In this document: piece after piece, positions 8,600-15,349 of the stretch | Layout: each line of letters begins with the position of its first letter | How positions within the stretch are numbered: the first letter of the stretch is position 1 | Assembly (NCBI RefSeq): GCF_026626885.1 | Contig: NZ_JAPNOA010000056.1 | Location: forward strand, 62,001 to 126,000 | Direction: 5' to 3' | Length of the DNA stretch: 64,000 bases | Source: Parathalassolituus penaei | GTDB lineage: Bacteria; Pseudomonadota; Gammaproteobacteria; Pseudomonadales; Oceanobacteraceae | Made by a program: the position numbers and the translations under genes | The notes under the pieces: model-generated | Seen by the model: the letters and a program-made list of their open reading frames with translations, nothing else | The model's database searches: none | Told to the model about the DNA's origin: nothing

Positions 8600-9754
8600 T
8601 TCCAGCTGTTTGTGAAAGCGTTTGGCGGCCACCAGCAAACCACCCAGCGCAAACAGCGCCAGCCAGATAGCGTCGGCTGGCATATCACTGATCTGCGCTT
8701 CCCGCAGTACCACGCCCCGAATCAGGCGAATAAAGTGCGTCGCCGGTAATGCTTCGGCGATGTATTGCGCCGGTTCCGGCATAGCGTCGTAGGGGAACAT
8801 AAACCCCGATAGCAGAATCGACGGCAGCAGGATAAAAATCGTCATTTGCATCGCCTGTAACTGGGTGCGGGCAATGGTGGAAATCACCAGTCCCAGCGTC
8901 AGGCTGGCGGCAATAAACAGCAGGGCCGAGCCCAGAATATTCAGCGCGCTGCCACGGATCGGCACATCGAACACCAGATGTCCCATGGTCAGGATGATGC
9001 TGATCTGCAAGATACCAACCAGCATGTAAGGCGTGATCTTGCCAATCATCAGCTCCAGTGGTTTTACCGGGGTGGTGATCAGGAATTCCATGTTGCCGTG
9101 TTCGCGCTCGCGCACAATCGCTGCGGAGGTGAACAGGATCATGGTCATGGTGAGAATAATGGCCAGCAGGCCTGGCACTATGTTCACCACACTGCGTTGT
9201 TCGGCATTAAAGTACTGCACTACTTCCAGCACCGGTAATGCCGGGTTGTGTGGACGCCCGGCCACTTCATCCAATGGCAGGGTTCGCAGGCCGCGAATGC
9301 TGGATGCCACCAGAGTATCGGAGCCATCGACCAGCCATTGTCCAACCGCCGGTGTCAGCGCTGGCTGACGACTGGTTTGCCCTTGTCCGGTGAAGGATGG
9401 GTGCACCACCAGGCGCTCGGGCAGATCCGCAGGCAGATACAGCACTGCCTTGACCTCACCACGGGTAATGGCCTGTTCAGCTTCCTGCACCGACCCGTAC
9501 GAATGATGAAAATCCACTGCCTGTGTCGCGGCCGTTACTCGCAATAACTCGCGGCTCCAGCTCGACTGGCTGAGATCGACCACGCCGACTTCGATATGGC
9601 GAACATCGGTATTGATGGCGTAACCAAACAGGATCAGCTGCACCATCGGAATCATCAGGATCAGGGCAAAGGTCATACGATCCCGTGACAGCTGGCGCAG
9701 CTCCTTGATGATGATGGCCAGTGTGCGGCTGAGGCTATTGCCCAATTCAGACAT
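8597..9754 (-). CDS. ABC-2 type export permease
   Basis: A 385-residue inner-membrane subunit of an ABC exporter (YbhS/YhhJ-like). There is one membrane segment near residues 25-45 (MTFALILMIPMVQLILFGYA), a large periplasmic region, then five segments in the C-terminal half, including VNIVPGLLAIILTMTMILFTSAAIVREREHGNMEFL, typical of ABC2_membrane_3 proteins. The ATG at 9754 overlaps the ATPase stop (ATGTCTGA), showing translational coupling; the frame upstream of it lies inside the ATPase gene. With the ATPase and HlyD-like protein it would form a tripartite-style exporter; the substrate is unknown. Confidence 0.93.
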   Translation of the reverse strand: MSELGNSLSRTLAIIIKELRQLSRDRMTFALILMIPMVQLILFGYAINTDVRHIEVGVVDLSQSSWSRELLRVTAATQAVDFHHSYGSVQEAEQAITRGEVKAVLYLPADLPERLVVHPSFTGQGQTSRQPALTPAVGQWLVDGSDTLVASSIRGLRTLPLDEVAGRPHNPALPVLEVVQYFNAEQRSVVNIVPGLLAIILTMTMILFTSAAIVREREHGNMEFLITTPVKPLELMIGKITPYMLVGILQISIILTMGHLVFDVPIRGSALNILGSALLFIAASLTLGLVISTIARTQLQAMQMTIFILLPSILLSGFMFPYDAMPEPAQYIAEALPATHFIRLIRGVVLREAQISDMPADAIWLALFALGGLLVAAKRFHKQLE

Positions 9755-10673
9755 GATGACCCCCGGTGCAGCTGACAAACACATCTTCGAGGCTTGGGCG
9801 GACTTCTTCACTGGTCTGGTTGAGCAGTTGCTGCTGTAACCACTGCTGCGGTTGAGGTTCGGATTTTCGCACCAGCACACGTAAGCGGGTACCAAGCTGA
9901 GCCGCTGAAATTACCTGAGGCTGGTTGATCAGGCGGGTTTTGAGTGCCCGTAAATCGTCACCACTGACTTCAAACACGCGGGCACCCATGTCCTGCATCA
10001 GCTGGTCGGGACTGCCATCGGCACGTTTGACACCGTCTTCGAGAATGGCCAGCGCATGGCAACGTTCGGCTTCGTCCATGTAATGGGTAGACACCAGAAT
10101 CGTGGTGCCCTGATGGCACAAATCAAACAGGCGTTCCCAGAATTCACGGCGATTTTCCGGGTCGACCGCCGAGGTCGGTTCATCGAGAAATAACAGATCA
10201 GGGTGGTGCAGGGTGGCGGCGGCCAGCGCCAGTCGTTGTTTCTGGCCGCCGCTGAGCGAACCCGCCATCTGTTTCTGATGATCACCAAGACTGTACAGGC
10301 GCAGCAGTTCATCAATACGCTGACGGCGTTGCTGGCGACCGAGGCTGTAGATCTGGCCCACAAAGTCGAGGTTTTCGCGCACGCTCAGGGTTTCGTAGAG
10401 GGAGAATTTCTGGGTCATGTAACCAATGCGGGTGCGCAGCAATTCGGCCTGGCGCGGTAATTCATAACCCAGCACCCGAATGTCGCCACTGGTCGGTGTC
10501 AGCAGGCCGGTGAGCATACGGATTGAGGTCGATTTGCCACAGCCGTTAGGCCCCAGAAATCCGTAAATGGTGCCTTTGGGGATGTCGAGATCCAGCTGGT
10601 CGACTGCCAGCTTGTCACCAAAGGTGCGACTCATGTTGCGCACCCGGATCGCCAGTTCGGAATCCTGTTTCAT
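9747..10673 (-). CDS. ABC exporter ATPase
   Basis: A 308-residue nucleotide-binding subunit. Walker A is GPNGCGKS (about 41-48), the signature is LSGGQKQR (about 140), and Walker B with the catalytic glutamate is LFLDEP (about 163). The C-terminal extension (about 220-308) is typical of YbhF/CcmA-like exporters. It overlaps the HlyD-like gene by ATGA and the permease gene by 8 bases, so the three are one operon reading leftward. Substrates of such systems include drugs, but none is indicated here. Confidence 0.95.
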   Translation of the reverse strand: MKQDSELAIRVRNMSRTFGDKLAVDQLDLDIPKGTIYGFLGPNGCGKSTSIRMLTGLLTPTSGDIRVLGYELPRQAELLRTRIGYMTQKFSLYETLSVRENLDFVGQIYSLGRQQRRQRIDELLRLYSLGDHQKQMAGSLSGGQKQRLALAAATLHHPDLLFLDEPTSAVDPENRREFWERLFDLCHQGTTILVSTHYMDEAERCHALAILEDGVKRADGSPDQLMQDMGARVFEVSGDDLRALKTRLINQPQVISAAQLGTRLRVLVRKSEPQPQQWLQQQLLNQTSEEVRPSLEDVFVSCTGGHHV

Positions 10674-11620
10674 GGCAGCAATACCGCAGCACCCAGTCCG
10701 GTCGGCAAGTCGCGGGTTTCCGGGCCAAGATCAATGTCGGTCAAGTGCATCAGGCGGGCACGATCGCGTTCATTGAGGCCAAAATATGGCGTAAAGGCTG
10801 GCTGAGCACGGATGCTGCGAATCACTCCGGTGACCGGGCTGGTTTGCCCTTCGATTTGCACCTGCACCTGGCTACCCGGTTTCAGGCTGGCCAGTTGTTC
10901 CTGGGGCAAATAGACCCGTACCCAGGGGATTTCGGTTTCCAGTAATGAAACCAGAAGGGTACCAGCGCTGACACGATCGCCAGGTCGCCATGGCAGGATA
11001 TCCAGAGTGGTATCGACCGGTGCCTTGATGCTGAGGTCGGCCAGTGATTTCTGTTCAATCGTCAGGCGTGCCTGTGCAGCATCAACCGCAGCGATGGCTT
11101 GCTGGAGTTGTTCCGGGCGAGTGCCGTTCAGTAATTCATCAAGCTGATCCTGATATTGGTGCAAGGTAGCGGCGGCGGCTTGCTGACGCGCTTTGGCAGA
11201 ATCGAGTTCGGCTTGTCCCAGCATGTTTTTGGCCAGCAGTGATTCGCTGCGTTTTAATTGCTGGTTGCTTTCGGTCAGAGTGGCAGTAGCACCTTGTACT
11301 CGGGCGCGGGCGGCGGCGATGGTTTCACTGCGAGCGCCAGCCTGCAATTCAGCCAGTGCGGCCTGAGCCTGTTGTAATTCGGCGGTTCGTTGCTGAACGC
11401 GGGCGTCGGCACTGGTGGTGTCCAGCTGCAGAACCAGCTCACCGGCCTTGAGCGTCTGGCCTTCTTGGGCGGCTACCTGCACGATGGTTTCGCTGGCCGG
11501 AGACGTGATGCTGATGCGATTGCGCTCAAGTGTACCAAGCGCCTGATTGGGACGCTCCTGTTGGCAGCCATTCAACAGGAGCAATATCAACAAGGCGGAT
11601 AACAGACGGTGGCAATTCAC
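10670..11620 (-). CDS. HlyD/YbhG-like periplasmic adaptor lipoprotein
   Basis: A 316-residue membrane-fusion protein linking an inner-membrane ABC exporter to the outside. The N-terminus has a lipoprotein signal with lipobox LLNGC, so Cys at about residue 19 is probably acylated. A biotinyl/lipoyl-like half-motif (VQVAAQEGQTLKAGELVLQL) is followed by long Ala/Gln-rich coiled-coil helices (about 70-190) and a second beta domain. The start is GTG at 11620 with AGGAG eight bases upstream. First gene of the operon with the ATPase and permease. Confidence 0.92.
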   Translation of the reverse strand: MNCHRLLSALLILLLLNGCQQERPNQALGTLERNRISITSPASETIVQVAAQEGQTLKAGELVLQLDTTSADARVQQRTAELQQAQAALAELQAGARSETIAAARARVQGATATLTESNQQLKRSESLLAKNMLGQAELDSAKARQQAAAATLHQYQDQLDELLNGTRPEQLQQAIAAVDAAQARLTIEQKSLADLSIKAPVDTTLDILPWRPGDRVSAGTLLVSLLETEIPWVRVYLPQEQLASLKPGSQVQVQIEGQTSPVTGVIRSIRAQPAFTPYFGLNERDRARLMHLTDIDLGPETRDLPTGLGAAVLLP

Positions 11621-11858
11621 AACAGCACTCCTGTACGGCTATTGGCGTACCTTATCAGAAGCGCTGCTGAACTCAGAAGCGCCGGTGAACTGTATTAATG
11701 CGAATGCAGTCACCGGCTGATCACTGCAGCAGTCGCGCAGAGTTGTGCAGGGGATTTCAGAGGGGCTTTGGTATTACCACAGGTGGTATATGAGTCCTGA
11801 CATCGTATCAGAGCAATTGCCCCTGTATTGCCTGCTACTTTGATAACGGAATGAAAAA

Positions 11859-14513
11859 TCAGTTGGCGCTTTCCAGACGAATCAGGTTTTTCAGTTCCGG
11901 AATACAGCTGCCGCAGTTGGAACCACAACGCAGTTTGGCACTCAGTTCCTCGGCGGTTTTGCAACCACCCTTGATGGCCTCACGAATCGGTTTCTCACCC
12001 ACACTGAAGCAGGAGCAAACGGTTTTGCCCTGGTCTTCAACACCGTCGGCCGGGTTGCCTGCCAACAGGAAACGACGTTCGGCGGGGGTCAGTTCACCAG
12101 CACGGAATCGTTCCAGCAGCCACTGACGGGTTTCAAACGCTTCATGCGGGTGCAGGAACAACACCATCTGGATCAGGTTATTTTCTACCGCGACCAGACG
12201 TTCATGGCTTTCCATCGGATCGCGCATTTGCAGCCAGCGGGCGTTCGGGAAGGCAGATTTTGCCCATGCCAGCATGGCTTCCGGTTCCTGATTGCCTGCC
12301 AGTTCATAACCGTGGCAGGTTTCAGTTGGGCCATAAGCCCAGTAGTCACACGGGATGGCTCCCAGATCCACGCGGCTCAGTAACATACCGCGCCAGCGGG
12401 TTTTGAATGGCTCAACGCTGACACCGGTAAACTTGAGTTCCGGCTGACCGGAAATCGGGTCGTTGGTCTTGTCGATCAGTGCGCCCATACGGCCTTTGCT
12501 GGCGTAGCGGTCGGTCCAGTGCATGGGCACAAACACCTCACCGGTGCGCTGATCGCTGGTGATGTGGGCTCGTACCAGAATATCGCCACGGCTGTTGAAC
12601 ACTCGTGCCAGCTGGCCTTCTTGAATACCAAAACGCTCGGCATCTTGCGGGTGAATATCCAGATACGGTTCGCGAATATGCTGGGCCAGTTTGGATGACT
12701 TGGCGGTACGGGTCATGGTGTGCCAGTGGTCACGGACTCGGCCGGTGTTCATGATCAGTGGGCCGTCGTTGCTACGGGAAACCGGCAGCGCCGGTGTCAC
12801 GTTGATAAAACGCGCCTTGCCGGATGGTGTGAAAAAACGGCCATCCTCGAAGAAACGCTGACGCCCCTGTGGGTATTGGGCGTTTACTGGCCACTGTACT
12901 GGCAGCATCCGATCGTATTTTTCCTGGCTCATGCCGGCCAGACCGCTGAGGTCGAGGTCACGGCTGCCGTTGTTTTCAAAGCCGGTCAGGCGGGCGTATT
13001 CGTCAAAGACTTCGGCCGGGTGTTGCCAGTCGAAAGCACTTTCATAACCCAGACGGCGGCCGATCTGGCTGATGATCCACCAGTCGGCACGAGCTTCGCC
13101 CGGGCTTGGCAAGAAACCACGCTGACGCGAAATACGGCGTTCGGAGTTGGTCACGGTACCGTTCTTTTCACCCCAGCCAGCCGCTGGCAACAGCACATCC
13201 GCCAGCAGGGCAGTATCGGTGTTACCCATGTTGTCGGAGACCACTACCATGTCACAGGCCTGCAGGGCTGCCCGCACATCGTCGGCGTCCGGCATACTCA
13301 CCAGCGGGTTGGTGGAGATGATCCAGACGAATTTGATATCACCGGCCTTGATGGCATTAAACAGATCAACGGCTTTCAGGCCTGGGCCTTGCACCAGATT
13401 CGGAGCATTCCAGAAGCGCTGTACGCGATCACGGTCGGCATCGGCGAAGTCCATGTGAGCCGCCAGCTGGTTGGCCAGGCCGCCCACTTCACGGCCTCCC
13501 ATAGCGTTTGGCTGGCCAGTGATGGAGAACGGACAAGCACCCGGTTTGCCGATACGGCCAGTCGCCAGGTGCAGGTTGATAATGGCGTTGCCCTTGTCGG
13601 TACCGGAGCTGCTCTGGTTGATGCCCTGAGAATAGAAGGTCACGGTACGTGGACGCGCCTTGAACCATTCGAGGCAGGTGGTCAGGTCTTCGGCACTGAC
13701 ATCCAGTTGGGCTGCGGCGGCTTCAATGCCTTGCCACTGGCTGCGGATGTTGGCCAGCAGCTCATCACTGCCTTCGGTGTGCTGGTTGATAAAGTCGGTG
13801 TCCAGTGCGTTCTGGGCATCCATATAACCGAGCAGAGCGTTAAACAGGAAGGCATCACTGCCCGGACGAATCGCCAGATGCAGGTCGGCCAGATCACAGG
13901 TGGCGGTGCGGCGCGGGTCTACCACAATCACCTTGAGGTCCGGGTTGGCTTTTTTGGCGGCGGTCATGCGCTGGAACAGGATCGGGTGTGCCCACGCGGC
14001 ATTACTGCCGGTGATGATCAGCAAATCAGCCTGCTCGAGGTCTTCATAACAGCCCGGTACGGTATCGGAACCAAACGCACGTTTGTAGCTGGCCACGGCA
14101 GACGCCATGCAGAGACGGGAGTTGGTGTCGAGGTTGCCACTGCCGATAAAGCCTTTCATCAGCTTGTTCACGGCGTAATAGTCTTCGGTCAGCATTTGGC
14201 CGGCGGCGTAGATGGCTACGGCGCCCGGACCGTGTTCGGCAATCACTGAGCGTAACTGGTTGGCGACGGTGTCCAGCGCCGTATCCCAATCAACTCGTTC
14301 ACCGTTTACCGACGGATATAACAGGCGCCCATCCAGATCGAGGGTGTCATGCAGGTTGGAGCCTTTTACGCACAGACGGCCAAAGTTGGATGGATGGTGT
14401 TTGTCACCGGCAACGGGCAGTACGTCGGTGTCCTGACGGGTAATAGCCACACCGCAGCCTACGCCACAGTAAGGGCAGGTTGTACGGGTTTGGGTAATGG
14501 CAACTGTAGTCAT
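11859..14513 (-). CDS. nasA: Assimilatory nitrate reductase, catalytic subunit
   Basis: An 884-residue cytoplasmic molybdoenzyme reducing nitrate to nitrite. The N-terminal 4Fe-4S motif CPYCGVGCGV (Cys 13, 16, 20) with a fourth Cys in GRLCVKGS is followed by the Mo-bis-MGD domains (for example TDKGNAIINLHLATGRIGKPG and GGREVGGLANQL). A molybdopterin dinucleotide-binding domain lies near 580-700. A C-terminal BFD-type [2Fe-2S] domain (CSCFSVGE and CGSNCGSC, about 835-870) is typical of NasA that takes electrons from a flavoprotein. It is divergent from nirBD-narK. The leader carries a sigma-54 promoter, two ANTAR-type hairpins and an attenuator. Confidence 0.96.
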   Translation of the reverse strand: MTTVAITQTRTTCPYCGVGCGVAITRQDTDVLPVAGDKHHPSNFGRLCVKGSNLHDTLDLDGRLLYPSVNGERVDWDTALDTVANQLRSVIAEHGPGAVAIYAAGQMLTEDYYAVNKLMKGFIGSGNLDTNSRLCMASAVASYKRAFGSDTVPGCYEDLEQADLLIITGSNAAWAHPILFQRMTAAKKANPDLKVIVVDPRRTATCDLADLHLAIRPGSDAFLFNALLGYMDAQNALDTDFINQHTEGSDELLANIRSQWQGIEAAAAQLDVSAEDLTTCLEWFKARPRTVTFYSQGINQSSSGTDKGNAIINLHLATGRIGKPGACPFSITGQPNAMGGREVGGLANQLAAHMDFADADRDRVQRFWNAPNLVQGPGLKAVDLFNAIKAGDIKFVWIISTNPLVSMPDADDVRAALQACDMVVVSDNMGNTDTALLADVLLPAAGWGEKNGTVTNSERRISRQRGFLPSPGEARADWWIISQIGRRLGYESAFDWQHPAEVFDEYARLTGFENNGSRDLDLSGLAGMSQEKYDRMLPVQWPVNAQYPQGRQRFFEDGRFFTPSGKARFINVTPALPVSRSNDGPLIMNTGRVRDHWHTMTRTAKSSKLAQHIREPYLDIHPQDAERFGIQEGQLARVFNSRGDILVRAHITSDQRTGEVFVPMHWTDRYASKGRMGALIDKTNDPISGQPELKFTGVSVEPFKTRWRGMLLSRVDLGAIPCDYWAYGPTETCHGYELAGNQEPEAMLAWAKSAFPNARWLQMRDPMESHERLVAVENNLIQMVLFLHPHEAFETRQWLLERFRAGELTPAERRFLLAGNPADGVEDQGKTVCSCFSVGEKPIREAIKGGCKTAEELSAKLRCGSNCGSCIPELKNLIRLESAN

Positions 14514-14535
14514 GGTTACGCCTTTGTTTTATCGC

Positions 14536-14573
14536 AAAAAAAAGCGCCCATCGGAGTAATGTCCGATGAGCGC
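14536..14573 (-). terminator. Attenuator-type terminator upstream of nasA
   Basis: On the minus strand GCGCTCATCGGA pairs with TCCGATGGGCGC around the loop CATTAC and is followed by eight T residues, ending 22 bases before the nasA ATG. It lies between the promoter and the gene, so it should stop transcription unless antitermination occurs. Confidence 0.9.
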
Positions 14574-14603
14574 CTCTGCTCTGTTATCTGAATTCTGGAT
14601 GTC

Positions 14604-14652
14604 GCTATGGCACCGTCGTTGGTGCTGGTCATGCGGGGCAGCGTTGCCCGGG
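14604..14652 (-). promoter_or_regulatory. ANTAR (NasT)-type RNA target in the nasA leader
   Basis: Two successive minus-strand hairpins have six-base loops with A at 1 and G at 4. P1 is GGGC-AACGCT-GCCC (14649-14636). P2 is GCACC-AACGAC-GGTGC (14625-14610), ten bases later. This is the published architecture bound by NasR/NasT-type ANTAR proteins, placed just upstream of an intrinsic terminator. Binding would be expected to permit read-through into nasA when nitrate releases NasT from NasS. Confidence 0.75.
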
Positions 14653-14697
14653 CTGTTGGACGATTTGGGACGTCTACGCAGCAATTGGCTAAATCTA

Positions 14698-14713
14698 TAC
14701 AAGAATAGTGCCA
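14698..14713 (-). promoter_or_regulatory. Sigma-54 promoter of nasA
   Basis: Minus-strand TGGCACTATTCTTGTA matches the -24/-12 consensus TGGCAC-N5-TTGCA with exact spacing; the only core deviation is T for C in the -12 GC. Transcription would start near 14687, giving a leader of about 170 bases that contains P1, P2 and the terminator. The same TTGTA variant occurs at the nrtA promoter. This implies nitrogen control through NtrC. Confidence 0.7.
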
Positions 14714-14752
14714 GTCGGCAGGAATGCTGTGGGATTTTTCTGACAGGGCAGG

Positions 14753-14780
14753 AAAAAAGACGCCCCAACGAGGGGGCGCC
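14753..14780 (-). terminator. Orphan intrinsic terminator upstream of the nasA promoter
   Basis: On the minus strand CGCCCC and GGGGCG pair around CTCGTT, within a longer imperfect stem, and TTTTTT follows. It lies upstream of the nasA promoter, so it would end some other leftward transcript, for instance a small RNA starting in the divergent region. Read on the plus strand the loop is AACGAG, which also fits the ANTAR loop rule, but I see no partner hairpin or plus-strand promoter, so I favour a terminator. Confidence 0.6.
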
Positions 14781-15026
14781 TGAAGTGCGCAACCTTTCTC
14801 GCCAGTGGCGATCGCGGTAACGGCCCGGAGAATGTCAGTAAATTCAGCGCAATACATCTGTTCTTTGAATATCTGGCGGCTTTTGCCTGCCAATTATGGC
14901 AATCAGTATGTCGATTTCGATATTCATTGAGGGGTGTGTGATTGTTGCGCAGGTGCGAGCGGTTGATGCACATACGCCGGACTCAAAGTCCGGAAATGTC
15001 TCAAATTGGTGCCTTTTTTGGGCTTT

Positions 15027-15043
15027 CGCATCTGGATGGTGCG
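15027..15043. promoter_or_regulatory. Candidate NtrC binding site
   Basis: CGCATCTGGATGGTGCG matches 9 of 12 defined positions of TGCACC-N5-GGTGCA. It lies about 190 bases upstream of the nirB sigma-54 promoter and about 320 from that of nasA, in the shared divergent region. A TTGGTGCC half-site is nearby at 15006. One half is imperfect, so this is a candidate only. Confidence 0.35.
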
Positions 15044-15226
15044 TGTTTCATCGTGGCGCTCAAGGGAACCGGGCGAGGTTATATGGTAGCTGCTTCTTGA
15101 TGGAGCAATTTTTATGACGATATTGGTTGAAAAATGATCTTTAGGACGGTTTTTGCAGCAGTCAGGCAGTGAATAAATAAGAAAACCAGGTCGGTTTTAA
15201 GCTGTTTTTGGCGTAAACGGAAAAGT

Positions 15227-15242
15227 TGGCATTGTGATTGCT
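15227..15242 (+). promoter_or_regulatory. Sigma-54 promoter of nirB
   Basis: TGGCATTGTGATTGCT matches the -24/-12 consensus with exact GG-N10-GC spacing. The start would be near 15254, giving a leader of about 95 bases that contains the P1/P2 hairpins. Confidence 0.7.
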
Positions 15243-15259
15243 AAACCATTTGCGATGTT

Positions 15260-15302
15260 GCCTGCCACAACGGCGTCGCAGGCATTCAGCGCAACGATGC
15301 AC
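15260..15302 (+). promoter_or_regulatory. ANTAR (NasT)-type RNA target in the nirB leader
   Basis: P1 is GCCTGCCAC-AACGGC-GTCGCAGGC (15260-15283), a 9-bp stem with one C/C mismatch. Seven bases later GC-AACGAT-GC (15291-15300) has the correct hexaloop but only a very short stem. The P1 loop matches nrtA P1 and the P2 loop matches nrtA P2. No intrinsic terminator follows before nirB, unlike the other three leaders, so control might act on translation or through a weaker fold. Confidence 0.55.
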
Positions 15303-15349
15303 ATAAAGGAGTTCCCCGTACCATGACTACATAATAGAGAGAATCCCTC

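Noticed and set aside
12720-14249. 509-codon open frame antisense to nasA
   Set aside because: Shadow of a long, strongly codon-biased gene; no domain content.
14801-14816. Leftward sigma-54 promoter feeding the orphan terminator
   Set aside because: TGGC and TTGC are present but one base too far apart; sigma-54 spacing is strict.
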